A stretch of 64,000 nt of DNA from Primulina eburnea. Lineage: Eukaryota; Streptophyta; Magnoliopsida; Lamiales; Gesneriaceae. A program made the translations under genes and the position numbers. Shown piece by piece: positions 37,270-51,040 of this stretch (its first letter is position 1; each line of letters starts with the position of its first letter). The DNA lies in contig NC_133115.1 in the NCBI RefSeq assembly GCF_022965805.1, positions 32,355,321-32,419,320 on the forward strand, in the 5' to 3' direction. The notes under the pieces were generated by a model, which saw nothing but the letters and a program-made list of their open reading frames with translations, was not told the origin of the DNA and did not search any database.

Positions 37270-37802
37270 GGCTACGTTTGGTTGGAAGATAGGATAAACT
37301 AATGATTAGTATGTAAATGATAAAGAAAATGATTGTGATAGGATTGTAATATATGGTGTAAACTAATATTATGTTTGGTAAGATTTTTAAGTGTAGGATA
37401 ATTTTGAATTTTCTGATGAAAAGACAAAATTGCCCTTCTCCTTCGCGGCGGCGGCGGCGGCGGCGGCGGCGGCCGGAAACGGCCGTCCGGAAAAATCGAC
37501 CGGCGTCGGAAATGGTCCGCGCCGGAGCCGGCGGTCCGTCGGCGGTCGGCCGGCGACGATCGTGGCGACGGTCGGTGGCGGGAAGTTGTGGTGAGTTTGA
37601 ATATAAGAGAAGGGTAAAATTGAAAAAATACGAGGTATTAAGAGTTGGATAAATAATCCTAGGGGGTGAGGAGATATTATTTTAACGTACCTAATATAAC
37701 TTAATCATTCATAAGAGATATTGACTTGATTAAATAATCACGCGTATCAAACAGCTGACTAAGCAGGATAAAAAAAATAATACCGCCGAACCAAACGCTC
37801 CC
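37270..37802. mobile_element. Tourist-like (PIF/Harbinger) MITE with a GC-rich core
   Basis: It starts GGCTACGTTTGGTT and ends AACCAAACGCTCCC, imperfect inverted ends, flanked by the 3-bp duplication TAA (37267-37269 and 37803-37805). The AT-rich arms contain 'ataggataaactaatgatta' and a loosely inverted counterpart. The core at about 37440-37590 is strongly GC-rich, with about nine CGG triplets at 37445-37473 and many 'cggccg' and 'gccggcg' words. A GC-rich core is unusual for this class. Confidence 0.75.
37445..37473. repeat. (CGG)n trinucleotide tract
   Basis: About nine consecutive CGG units inside the Tourist-like MITE, in otherwise AT-rich DNA. Confidence 0.95.
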
Positions 37803-38467
37803 TAATTGTTATCCTAATTGATATCTCTGCGGGATGTTGGTTTGAACCTATTTGAAAGACAAACGAGTACTTTAGCGGCAGTCTATTTTATGAGCAATGC
37901 AAATAGTAGTTTTGGAATTGTTTTACCTCATTTCAACACGAGGCATCTTTTTTTAGTACATCCACATTATAATAATATTATCACACCAATACTAAATGAT
38001 TTAAACTCAACTCTAGGTGTGAATTATGCAGTTGTTTGGACACTTTTGGCCAAATGAGTCAGGAATCAGAGTGTAATTTAGAAGATTGAAGATTACAAGC
38101 AAAAGACATTTCTGAATGCATCCGACATTCCAACTACTTCCAAATCAGTGCATCCAACATTCAACTACTTCCAAATCAATGTAACATGACTTTCAGAGAC
38201 ATGGGAAAAAAAGAATTCCTCCAGAGACGTAGGAAAGCTTTCACTTTCCTGGCACATTGCTACTACAAATGGATTGGGTTAAGCCTTCTAAATAACTGAT
38301 CAATGACCAATGTAATTACCTATCTGCCATACATTATCAACACGCAAAGTAGGGCTTCTGCTCCCTACCAACAGTCAAACTTTCTTTCTTTCTTTCTTTC
38401 TTTTCTTTTCTTTTTTTGACTGTAGTACTGCATCAAAATATAATTTTTCTCAGTAAGTAGTCACCAT

Positions 38468-41400
38468 CTACCTAAACCTTTTTTCTTTACCACGGCTCTC
38501 CAGTTTGTCCTCAGGTCTACGATACTGAGCAAATTCATTATTGATCCTTGAAAGAACTTTCTGTGAACGTGCCAACCTCTCATCAAGATCTAACTCAAAT
38601 GGCCACATCAACAAGCTATTTGTTTGCTGTTGATTATGGTGTTGGCCGTCTTGCATTCTGAATAGCTTCTTCACCATTTCGTCTAATTCGACAACCTTCT
38701 TCTGTAGGTTACTCTTGTCTATCTGCAAGAGTATCAAGACAAAAAATTTGGTCTCGTCACATCATTTGACAACATTTATAGTGACTTATTGTGATTCAGA
38801 TATATCAGTAGCAAAACCAGAGCATTCATTTGGGTTGGTGTGAAACTAGATAATGAAAGTAAAGGAAAACGAGCATATATAAAATTATATATGGACATTA
38901 GAAAATTTAAGAGGGAAGGGGAGCCACCCCCTGTCGACCACCATCTTCCTCTCCCCCATCACTAAGATAAATAGCGCCACTTGTACCTTCAGCATGTCGT
39001 TTTGTGCAATCAACATCTGGTTTCGTTGTTGTAGTTGTTCCAGCATAATCTGCAAACCAAGTTGGTCTGCTTTGCTTTTATTGACTTCTATAATACATCT
39101 GTAGCAAAATATAAAAAATCAACCTTATTAATGTCATGGTCACATCAACACTATTAATCCTAGTAATTGTCGGTTTAATAAAAAACAATGTAAAATGGAG
39201 TATTTCGGAAGGATTCGTTTTAAACAGCATCAATCACCTTTCTTTATCTTCATGTAATTCATCAATATGACTCCTCAGGTTGACAATTTCTTGCTCCTAG
39301 TGACAGGAAATATGCATGTGAATCATGAAGCTATAGTTTTTTCAAAAAAATGAAAGTAAAACAGTACCATCACAGCAAATTCTCGTCTCTGATGTTGAGC
39401 CTCCTTAATAAGCTTTTGAAGTTGATGCTTGTCAACTATGTTCTATAACAAGAATTTTGCGAAATATGCAAACTGTTATATTGATAAAAGAAAACATGAA
39501 CATTATTTTGCTTGGGCCTGAACTTACAGCGTAATTGGTGATGTCCAGCTTAACACTGAGTAAATCCCTGATGACATCATGTGTCATGCTTTCTGCAGTG
39601 GCTAGTCTGGTATTCAGCATGCATACCTGAATGAGTATACATTAGCGGTTACCGTGTTAATGGACAAATTACAGGAAAATAAATTCCAAAAAGATGGAGC
39701 GCATGAAGGGGTTTCTCAAGAGTCAAGACCTAAAAATCATTTTACAGCATCCCAAACCATCAGGATAAAACAAGAAGCGCCACAGGCCACCCAATAGTAA
39801 AGGGAACATGGCTAAAACTGCATCAGCTAAAAACGAAATTTGCTACTCAAGAATATCTTGTACTAAATCAAACTACACAGATATCACTTCATGATCTCAA
39901 AGTTAAGAAATGTGTTCATCTAAGTTATGGCTGATGGGACCATCAAATATCTTTCACAACTCACAACAACAGTGTATTACCTCTTTATGCTTACTGGCTA
40001 CCAGTGCCTCAAGCTCTTCAATTTGAAGTCTAGCATTTGACAGCTCCCGATCCTTTTCTTGATTCACTTGCTGGACCAAACTAGCAATGCATCTGAATGG
40101 TGAACTAGAACCCCTTGTTTTTGTTGAAATTTTATCAGCACTTTCTATAGTTGGCCCAACAGATACAAACAGTTCTGGTTTAACTTCACGAACCATTGCT
40201 TCCAAGTTCTTGTACTGTGCATAATACAGAATGCGGTTGCTTGTAATTGACATGATTAGAATTGAAAAAGTATAAAATAACAGCCAAAGTAAATGTAAAT
40301 TTTTGTGCGTTGATTATAACTAATGCATTTTCCCACGTGGATGCCAATTTTTAATTCTCTTCTCCCTTGCAGTAAATATTCCACATTCATCTTTCAGCAC
40401 TCAGAAAACTTTGATACCATGAATGAGTTCTAGGCCACTAATTTGTCCCAAGTTGAAAAAGCAGCAAGCCAAACGATCATTAAGCACTATGTTGACTTCA
40501 AGATCAGATATCAATTAAAGAAAAGTAATGTCAACCAAAAGAGGGAGTGAAATCCGAAATTCCAATAAGAACCAACTCATATAAGGTTTATGATAATTTA
40601 TTTACCTTCTGTTGGTACTGTGATGCCTGTGCTTCAGCATGCAATACAAGTTCAGAGATATAATCTTTGAATTGATTGATCTGAAGTATAAACATGCAGT
40701 TTACATTAGAATACAAGGAAAATTTAACAGTATGGATTGCGTAATAAAAGCTAATCATAACCAAACCTTGTGATCTTGTTCAGCGTTCTTCTCTTCAAGA
40801 AATCTTATTCGGCAATGGGCCTCATTAGCCTCGAATGCTTTGATGTGCAATTTACTGAAAACAGAATAGTATGACTACTTGAAATGATTTTGAAGGTGAA
40901 TAACAATATGCAGAAAAAATCACAGATTTTATGAACCTTGAAAGTTGATCTTCGATCAAAACCGAATTCGTGCTATCTGATTGCATGCCTCCAGTAAAAT
41001 CCTCCACAGTTGATAATCTGCGTCTAAGTGCTTGAAGTTCCAATTCTAGTGTATCTTTTATCGTGCAATGTTTTTGTATCTCTTCCTCCATTTCTTGTAC
41101 CTTAAATGTGTAAAATATATACAAAATATTGAACAAAGCAATTCTTCAACGGGTAATATAATGTCAGAACATAACATTACGAAATTATCCTCGAGAGTTA
41201 AAAAAATGATAATGCAGCGTAGTTCTCTAGAAAAGAGAGCACTAAACTTACTTTTTTTTCTAAAACATTTATGGTGCATTCAAGCTCCTCGACAGATCGT
41301 TCTAAAATCTTGACTTCCTCTTCCTTTTGCTCAGCATACATTTTACTTCCCTCCGACTCCTATGGAATTCAGGTTGAATTCAGAAGTACCCTGAATCGAC

Positions 41401-44400
41401 TCCACAATCTCAAAAAGCTACCCAAAATGACGTACCTGACGGGCTTCTGCAGCTACAGCTTGGTTCTCATCAGCTAATGCACATGCCATATCGAGCCTGT
41501 CTTGCAAAGAACAGAGTTTTTCAAAAAGTTGGTCTCTCTCTGCAGTCACTCTTGTTAAAGATTTTTCAACATCTTCCGTTGAAGGCACTAAATGTTTCTC
41601 TGGCGATGAAGATAAACGAATAATTTCTTTTTCCAAATTTTTGATAGCTTCTCTTTGCTCTTCTACCAGCTGCTCTGCCTCAGAGTTTTTCAGATAAAGA
41701 TCTTTCAAAAGAACTTTTAACTCCACATTTTGCTCGGACAAAACATTCGACATTTCTGTTGCCTGATCTAATTCAGATTTTGAGTTAAATAGAGCTAGCG
41801 CAGCTTCAGCCATTCGGTCTTCAACTTTTGCATTCTTGGCTTGCATGTCATCAAGCAGAGCTCTTTTGATCTGTAGCTCATTCTGGACTTCGTTTGATGC
41901 AAGAATTAATTTTTCAATTTCATCCTTAATGTCTTTCCTGTGGGAGGCTAATTCTTGTAGCAAGCTGAAGTCAAACAGTAACCCTTTCAGTAAGATATCT
42001 TTTCGTTCCAGCTCCCTCTTGAGTTTGGAGTTTTTATTCACAGTGTCAATATGGACTGGGTCGAACTCTTTAATTTCTGTTCCCGACTTATCTGCAGCAT
42101 GATCTCCTTCACTTTGACATTTAACAGGATGAGAAGTAGTGTTGTCATCCCAACTTATATTACTAATTCCAAGTTTATTTGTATTTAAATAATGCTCTTG
42201 GAGTGGAGATCTATCAGCCTTTGTAATTTTGTTAATTCTTCTGAATCTGTGAACGTACTCCCCCATTCGGCACTGTAAGACAAGCATGCTGATATCGCTC
42301 TGTAATGCCTTGCAAAACAAGGCATCCAACCATGATTTAGATCTGCAGAAGAAAGATCGTGTCTCTTCAACAACTTTATTGGCATCACTGCATGCTGATA
42401 ACCCCAAAGCTGTTTGCATTTGAATGAAAAAGTCTTCAAGCGAAGTTAAGATGTTAGCTATTTCTATAAAGCTAAACTGGATCTGATCTCGCAATACTTC
42501 ATTTTCTCCATCTTTCAGAAGTATACAGAATTTTAGCTGTTGTATCTCTTCAATCAAGTTTTCTTTATCTGCCATTAATTCCTTTCCTGATTGCTTCCAC
42601 ATTTCTGTCATCATATTTGCCTTTTCATTTGCCTTTAGCATTGCTTTTAATATGTAATCAGCTTCTTCCATGGTTTCGTAAGCCTCTTCAAGTTTGGTCA
42701 AGAAGTTATATCCTTCATCTTCCAACTGCATGTAACACAATATTGTAATGAAATAAAGCATGGAAAAAGTGAACACATTATATTTTGAAGCGTGTATAAA
42801 AATACTCGATATTATCTCACCTCCCCCAATTTTTGGCTGCTGCTGTCGACTCTTCGGCTAGCATGTTGATCATGTACATCTCCGAGTCGCTTAATGCTGT
42901 TCTCTATTGCATCCTGATTAGACAATTTTAAAGCCTCAGCAGCACAACTCTGATTTTTTTCATGAACAGAAACTGCCACGAACTCCTTTAGCTTGCCAAA
43001 AGTTTTGTAAGCTTTTGTGAATTCCTTCTTGAAAAGTAAACATGCAGTATTATGGCTAAATTGTGTTACTTCATCAGGCCTTGGTTCAAGAATTTGTTCA
43101 GTTAGTTTGTTTCCACATCCATATCTATTGCTTGAAGAAGACTTATCCCCATCACCTGCACTTTGAACTGAAGAATCGGAGCATGAATTTGAACAATCAG
43201 GGTTCCATCCATCCATCTCTACCAAAGATTCTGTTGAATCCACATGGAAAAGCTTATTCATAGCTTGGTGAAAGCATGCAGTCATAGAACTCAACTGGTC
43301 ATTGATACAAGAACCATTCACTGCTTCTTCAGTCTCTGATAGACTCAGATTTGCCGATGCAGCATCAGTGTCAACATCTCCACTTCCAAAAGCATTTTTA
43401 TGAGTTAAAGATATAATTGTGTCGGCACTTCCTCTGATATTGTCTATGGAAAATTTAGAGAGCACATTTTCCGCTAATAAAGCACCATAAGCCTGATTTT
43501 CAGTAATTTGGCCCTCTTTTGGTAAAGGTTTCCTTTCTGGAAATTCTTTTGCATCAGTTGAATCATCTGATATTTTAAAGCACTGTAATTTCTCTCCACT
43601 TAAATAATTTTCAGATTGCTGATACTTAGTAAGCACAACCGTCGCACCCTTCAAGGAATATAGTTTTTGTTCCATTTGCAACACATTTTTTTGTGCATCT
43701 TCCAAACTCTTTTGCAGTAGCAGAATAGTTTGTTCCTTTTCAACACAAATTTTAGCAGCTCTCTCAACATGTTCACCGACCCAACCATTGGCACTCGGAA
43801 AGGAATGAGAAATACTTGTTATTTGGCGAGCGGCATCTCCTAGGGATCTAGAACCATCAATGAGAAAGGTGGTTAGCTCCAAAGTTGCACTTTCCCACTT
43901 TGAACAGACATATTTTAGTTCTTCCTCCTTATTTGATATGCTGCTTTCAAGATTTGAATTCTGTTGAGTCAAGGAGCATAAACGCATTTGAAAGTCTTTT
44001 TGAAGCCTATCCATCTCTTCTTGTAAATGAATTATAGCTTTGGCTGCCTCAAATTCGACCTCATTTTGAACTAATTTAGTTTCGTAATCCTTAGATAGCC
44101 ATGTTGTATGTTCTCTTATGTATTGCCCATTAAGTATTTGTGCTTCCTTGAGTTCCCCACACAACTCATCCAACTTTGCTTGCAAAGTCACAATGCCAGT
44201 GGCTTCTTTGCCCTCAATTGCAGCATTTGGATTTTTATTTCCTGAACCAGAAATATCTCGGTCATAGCCCTTACATTTGTCCTCGAGTTCTCTCATCATA
44301 ATTTCCCCATTATCCTGTATTTTTATCCCCTTCTCATTTCTTGGCTGCACAGACTCTGGTTCTTTATCCAGCTGGACATGCCACAATTTCAAGGTTTTAA

Positions 44401-47400
44401 GCAAAGATTGTGCACCCATCAACTGTTTGTGGACATTGTCACAGTTCAACTTTATATTCTGACCATTTGCATCATGATAAAATTCATCATATTGATCGTT
44501 GCTGGAAGTAGCCTCATCGACTAAATTTTCACTCGGTAAACTATTCTCAATCTGCAACATAGTTAGAAAATATCACGGAGATGCAGCAAAAAAAATGATT
44601 TAGTCAAAATGTTCATTTTCTTCAGTTATTGTGATTAAAAGGAATTTATCACCTACAGTCTACGTGCTTCATCTGCATTGTAAGTTACACTACCTACTAT
44701 GAAATGAGCACCACTCATGACCATTGTATTTTCGTTCACATGTTATACGGATATATTTAATTCCAAACAATGAACACATATTAGCACTTATTTGGGAAAG
44801 TGCATAGAATTTGTCCTTACCGAGTCGAAAGTATCTTGGTTGCAGTTCATGCTATTTCCAAGTTGTAGTTGTAATTCATCAACTTCCCTGAAAAGCATAA
44901 TGTTTACAGAAAGAACAATCGACAAAATAAAAGTACATGACCAGCTATTACTAGTAAATTTGATTACGATCTAACAGAAAATAAACACCATAAGTACCAT
45001 AAGTTCTGACTCAATGATAGTAGATTAGTAGTCCAACTTGTGTTACAAAAAGAGTAACATTTCTATGAATGTGGGGCTATTGCTTTCTTGATAGTGTAAA
45101 ATAGGGGGCATACTAAATGGAGTTGTTACAACCCTTTAGTAGAACTCTATCTCAAAAGTTAGCTATTGAAGGGACGGTGCCCAAGAGTTTATAAACCCGC
45201 ACGACAACCTTTTCACAAGTGATGTGGGACGAACCATGACACGTTACAATCCATCCTTTTTCAGAACCGACGTCCACGACGGTTGGTTACTTCGTGGAAC
45301 CCATGCGCATGTGAGCAGCCATGACTTCGCGGACCACACATGTATGGGGGTAGCAGCCCTCCTCACCCCACCGGAATGAGGAACGAATGGTCTGATACTA
45401 TACAACCCTTGGGTAGAACTCACTATCAAAAAGCTAGCTATTGAGGGGAGGGTATCCAAAAGGTTATGTTATGAACCCACAAGACAAGGTTTTCACAAGC
45501 GATTTGGGACGAACCATGACGCATTACAATCTTGTTATAAGGTGCTCAAGAAGTTATAAATCCATAAGGCGGGTTTTTCACAAGTGACGTGGGACAAGCC
45601 ATGCCACGTTACAATACAAGAGTACGATAATGGTTCACTGTTACGGACCAAGGTGAAGGCCCAAGCAGTTCAAAACTAATGGTATACAGTAGAAGGGCCC
45701 GAAAAGTTTAGGATAGAACAAAGGAAAAAATATTCTTTGAGGTTTTTCTTTCCATGTATAAGGAGACATTTCCTAATTATGTTTTGGGGGATTTTATTTT
45801 GGAAACGATATGTTAATTTTAGTTTGTAAACGATATATTATCATTGTTGGAAGGGAATAAGATTCATTGACTTCCTGTCACTTACCACTTATCCATGCAT
45901 GACAAATTAGACAAACAAAGAAAATTTTTAGAATAATAATAGTTAATTAAATTCTTATCTGAAACTATCATTAGCTTCCTTAAATGGCTGAAGAAAACTA
46001 ACACAAGAAGATGAATCAAGAAAGGAATGAAGATGAGCGATATCAACGCTCAACAGTAAGAACTCGAGATACTTCAATGGTTCAAATGTAGTGTTGTTCA
46101 AATTTAGAGAGCGCGTATAGGCAATGAAGCTTGAGTCAGGCAGATTCACCTAATTAGTTCGGTATTCATTTCCTTGCACCTTTGCAACTCTCTTTCAACT
46201 TCAAGTCCCTGTGTTTTTGTGCAAATCTAAGATTGGGGACAACAAAAAATACCCAAAATACAGCAATTTGATTGAAGAGTTGCAGTGTGATTAATCATTA
46301 ACCTATTTTACCTTTGTTGAAGGGCACTGTTGGTTTGCACAACTTTTATCGACTTCGAGTAATTCTAGAAGCTTCATATATGCAGGACAAAGTATAAAAA
46401 ATATCAAAGTGGATTGAGGTGAACATTTGGATTTATATTATGCAATAATTTCACCAGACCTGACTGTGTAATCCAGATATTTCATCAAGCAATCTCTCTC
46501 TCTCTCCTTGTTCAGAAAAATCTCGATACCTGTAATAATGGAAAATGATCGATCTTTAAAGGGTATAAACCGAGCCCACCGAAATATTGAACATGCATTC
46601 ATGATTGTTACAGTCGAATTTGCTCTCGCAGTCTGAAATTCTCCAGTTCTAGTCGATCTACTTCTGGATTCCTATCAATTTTTTCTTGAAGCTGCTTAAT
46701 TTCTTCTCGTAAAGCAGTGTTTTCATCCTGATAAAATTTATCAGCACAGACTGGCCCATCCAACAATGATTCCAAGTGTTGTATCTTTTCATCTCGGAGT
46801 CTGAGCATCAATTTGGTACGCTGAGCTTCTTCTTCTTGCTGATGAACCTTCCAACAGATTTTAAACTGTCATTTACTAGAAAATGAAGTGAAGGCATAAG
46901 AGGTCTAGAAAGTGGACTTGACAAACCAAATTATTCATCCGTTCAATTTCAGCTTTCAGTCTTTTGACATCCATCTCAGTCAACTTCTCTCGATGCAGGG
47001 CACCACTTAAGGTATCTTCCAAGTACTTCGTCTGCTACAAACAATTTATTTGGTTAAACTCCGTGATTATCAACTGTGTTGGAACAAAGTTTATCTTGGA
47101 GTTGAGTGATACCTTCCTAATTCCTCCCTTTGGAATCTTATGCTTGCCATACACATTGGTTTCATCAAATGTCTCGTACCTTCCAGGAAAGTAACCCAGG
47201 CTATAATTTTCAGAATCTGGAGCAAAATCTATAGGTTTCAGTGAAGCATGTTGATACTTCATCAGGAATGACAACTGACCCTGTTTATGTGATAAATGAA
47301 CAAATTACTAGCTTCATGGTGCCAAAGATTACATGTGAATACTCATGTAACAAATTTCCACCTTTAATTGTTGGATTTGGTGCTGCAATGCAATGACATC

Positions 47401-50400
47401 CCCTGAAGCATCTTCATTTATTTTAGCCTGAAAACAAACCAAGGCATCAGTAAAGAATAACATAAAAAGCCTCATCCTTCCACTGAAAATAAGCTCAATC
47501 AAAATCTATACATTATTCTGAATAAGCTTGGCACGTTGTGCAAATTTCAAAGTGCTTAAAGTCTCGTATGCGGAGCTGTAAAATGAAAAGAAAATTGTGA
47601 TAAGACATTGTTTTCGAAAAAGCCCACTGGACTCGTCCATTTAAAACTGATATAATTACTATACCAGGTAGATGGGCTGATGTTTGCAATTATTGTTCTT
47701 TTTGAATTTCCACCCAGAGAGTCCTGCATCCATAGAGGTGTATATCACAACAAAACATACATATCAACAGAAGCTCATGATGCTTGCTTTCTGACCTGAA
47801 GAAGAAACGTTAGTCTAGAGTCTCTGTAGGGTACATGTCGATGTTTCCCATGCGCCAGATCCACCAGAGACATTATTACCATTCTAAAGGTACAGTTAAT
47901 GAAAAAATCAGAATATCGATACAGCATCACTATGGCTCAGCTAAACAAGCAAATGAGCAATAAAACTCAACTGAGGAAAGTTTCTTCCGGAGGCAATATC
48001 GGATTGACAGTTATCGCTACAATATTAATGGAACCAAAATATATCCACAATTGAGCAACATAGCACGTTCTACCGAATTGGCACAGTTCTCCATGCTTCA
48101 ATCGTATACATCTCTGTAATAAAGCTTGCCAAGCTGACGAGTTGTTTGTTTATTTGAAATATTATGATCTAGACATCATCTTGTTTGTTTAGAATCTTAA
48201 CAATCTAACATTTCAGGATCCGCTTGTCCTATAGATGTTTGAAATTTGAATGCATATTAATTTCTAGTCATGAACTCTGTGAATCTGACAATAACTAGGT
48301 AAACTAACCTGAAAGGAAGGAGAAGGCTATAACATGCAATAGTTCCCAAAAACCAGGAGGGACATTGATGGCATACAAGATGAAGATAGTATTTGTTTAT
48401 ATGTCCAAATATTCATTCAGACAAAACCAAAAGGAAAATTTGATGGCAGAATTAGAATTGGAATGAGTTCAGAAACTTCTACCCCAGAGTTGAAAGAGAC
48501 TTATTTATATTTGCTGCTTCTTTCAAACGATCTCCTTCTGCCCCAGAGCTTTTCTGCCTATCAAAACAAAATTTCATATGTGATTACTGCCTCGTAACGA
48601 AGATCTGTTCATGACATCAGTTGTTACCTCTCAGAACCAGCAAGATCTACTAGATTCAATCTTCCAAACCTAAGGTGGACCGTGGAATCTTTCTCCCACC
48701 GGCTCTCAATTATGCAAGTAAAGACACTGTGGGATCGGCTGCTCTCACTGTTCATATGAGTTGCTGCTATTTTCCTATTTGCAGCACCCTATGCCAGATA
48801 AAGGAATAGCCAACTGTTTTTCAAAATAACGAATGATCAAAGATTAATATTCGAGAATATTCAATTTTGAGCATCACCTGTTGCAAAAGTTTGAGAACTT
48901 CATTCGCTGTTCTAACACTGTACTCGGTAAGGTTTTCAACATATACCCCTTTCTTCAAATCTTCTCTGAGCTATATTAATTAAAGTTTAGTAGAAAAATT
49001 CGGTACTTGAAAATTTAACCATACAAATTGAGTTCATCGGGATAAATTTAAATTACCTGGAGATTAGTGGACAAAGGCTCGAGAAGGTCCGTTATTTGCT
49101 CATTATATATCTCTAGAAAAGAACATTTGCAGCTATAACTTAATCTTTCGTTCTTCCTGTCCTCTTCTTCCTTAAAGATGGCCACAAGTGGTATTTAGCA
49201 ACCAGGAAAAGTATAAGATTCACCAAATAAGTAAATATCATCACTGTCTGACCTTTGTAATCCTCGTGAATAGGTACTCGAATGTACGGTAAGTAATGCC
49301 ACGATCAGCACTGAGCTTTTCATTCATCTTATCAGTTTCACCCATCATAGTATAGGTCTTTCCACTACCTGTCTGCAATAAGTTTTTAAGTATTCTATGA
49401 TCAATCAAGGCTGACTTATAATCATTGTCCAACAACAAAATGTCTCAAATATGTCTACCTGTCCATAAGCAAACATGCAGCTGTTATACCCGGACATGCA
49501 ATTATCCACCATGGGCAATCCCACAACTCTGAATAGCTTTTCCTGAACATATTTGGTCATGCAATTTCTCGTAAATTTCTAAAGATTTTTAACTGAAATT
49601 AACAATGGCTGTCATTATAAGAATAAGTTTCACATTAAATGTAGCAACATATCAAAAAGTACACGAGAGACGGGCACCTGTGATGTACTTTCACAAGCAA
49701 TGTGATCAAATGTAAATCTAGTTTCGGGATGACCTAACCAAACTACCGACTGTGAACTCTCTTGCCTCACGCATCTCCCATACCCTTGTGAAACAATTTC
49801 GTTATTATTCAATGGTCTAATCCGAATGAAAACCTGCATTCAACAACGAAGATTAAAACAAACACCAAATGCTCTTAAAAAACCAAGAAGAAGAAGAAGA
49901 AAAAAAAGAAGGTAAATTAGACATCCCTGGCCCACGAACTCGGCAGTTCCAAACAGTACAACAACATCAAAAAATATGACCGGATGAATAGTGAATTCAT
50001 GTTAAAACTGACCTGCACATTATGATTCTCCCAAAACCCTGGGTCCTCGTCAAGCTCAAATTGTGGAACCTGAACCAGTAACTGTTCTGGATCTGATATT
50101 GAAATCCTCCTAGAAACCCGCGGGCAAACCCCTCCTCTTCCTCTTACACTGCCTAATGGACAAAGCACCCTGGTGAGCGTACCACCACTCGAAGCAGAAC
50201 TGAAGTTGGAAAACTTAGGCCCACTTCTAACTTGAGGAGTACTTTGAGCTGAACTGGGTTCAGAATGAGCAGCTTTACCTTTAGCGTAACCTCTGGGATT
50301 TTTCAGAAACGAAGATATCTGCTCAGTCTCCGCAATCGCCTCTAATGTTTTGCTGCCAATACACCTGGATGATTCCGGTTTCTCTTTAAAATAATGCTGA

Positions 50401-50576
50401 AGAAGTTGGTTGTGAGTTCTTGATTGCAACTGAGACGGGTCAGGGATTGAAATAAGAGGAGATCTTGATGAAGTCAACTGCATTTGATTCGACGGGCTTT
50501 CAAATCCGTTTTCACTTGCTAGATATTGCGGTGACTTCAGCAGTGCCGGACGAGTTGAAGAGCCGTCGTTGGACAT
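38468..50576 (-). CDS. KIN12C: Phragmoplast-orienting kinesin, KIN-12 family (POK1/POK2-like)
   Basis: Plus-end kinesin of the plant KIN-12 group, which marks the division site and guides the phragmoplast. Thirty exons from 50576 down to 38468 keep phase and give about 2,239 residues, close to Arabidopsis POK1 (about 2,070). Exon 1 is 50576-50013; the two largest are 44551-42821 and 42725-41436; the last is 38722-38468. A Ser-rich head precedes the motor at about 187-555: [19 protein letters not shown]-loop GQTGSGKT (about 267-274, intron after GQ), switch I NSESSRSH (about 390-397), switch [10 protein letters not shown] (about 423-430) and [20 protein letters not shown]. The rest is coiled coil, ending with [19 protein letters not shown] and DEMVKKLF. 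Odd: DRGITYR where kinesins normally have TPR. POK1 versus POK2 is unresolved. Introns carry repeats, notably at 45115-45640. Confidence 0.93.
44892..46149. other. Large kinesin intron filled with repeat remnants
   Basis: This 1.3-kb intron is much longer than most in the gene. Its first half is the tandem repeat described at 45115-45640. At about 45640-45870 lies a further LTR-like remnant (atgtataaggagacatttcc; ggaaacgatatgttaatttt). Frames here lack kinesin features. Confidence 0.55.
45115..45640. mobile_element. Tandem remnants of a GTGGGACGAACCATG-type plant repeat
   Basis: Three degenerate copies in a row: about 45125-45255, 45400-45535 and 45536-45620. Each has 'ttcacaagtgatgtgggac' followed by 'aaccatgacacgttaca', and the first two also share 'agtagaactc' and 'tagctattga-ggg'. 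Related sequence is widespread in plant genomes as a non-autonomous element. Orientation and limits are uncertain. Confidence 0.6.
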
Positions 50577-50840
50577 GGTTGAAGCTTTGATTCGAGATGA
50601 GTAGCGAAGAATGGAGCATAAATTATGGAATTGCTTGTGAATTTATGGTTTTGGGGAATTGGTAAACAGCGACACGCAAAAACTCCATTGACAGAGCAGT
50701 GCAGTGCCGAGCCCCACCTGAAATTCAAATTTGAAATGGGAGATGGAGATTTTTATTGCACTTTCCCCCTAGGGGTTTATGATAATTATGTGCTAACCCC
50801 AAAAATATTACTATTATTATTTTTTGGATATTACCCAGTA

Positions 50841-51040
50841 TATAATATATAATTATTATGATATAATCTCCATAATAAAAATATATATGCTAATTTTGGG
50901 TTTTTTTTTCAAGTGAATATACTCATAGTTTTGGTTTTATATAATATATAATTATTATGATATAATCTCCATAATAAAAATATATATGCTAATTTTGGGT
51001 TTTTTTTTTCAAGTGAATACACTCATAATTTTGGTTTTAT
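50841..51040. repeat. Two-copy ~99-bp tandem duplication upstream of the kinesin
   Basis: Copy one (from 50841) and copy two (from 50940) both read 'tataatatataattattatg', then 'ataatctccataataaaaat', 'gctaattttggg', a T run, 'caagtgaatacactcat' and 'ttttggttttat'. They differ at only a few positions, so this is a recent duplication. It lies 265 bases upstream of the kinesin ATG. Confidence 0.93.

Larger units (their letters stand above)
36998..38467. other. Convergent 3' spacer with a MITE
   Basis: Lies between the methyltransferase (+) and the kinesin (-), which converge on it. It contains a Tourist-like element (37270-37802) and a CTTT-repeat tract at about 38387-38415. No gene seen. Confidence 0.6.

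Noticed and set aside
39058..39098. A kinesin exon ending at a GTTTGCAG donor-like site (39057)
   Set aside because: That choice breaks phase. Reading straight through gives a continuous coiled-coil frame ([16 protein letters not shown]), so no intron is placed here.
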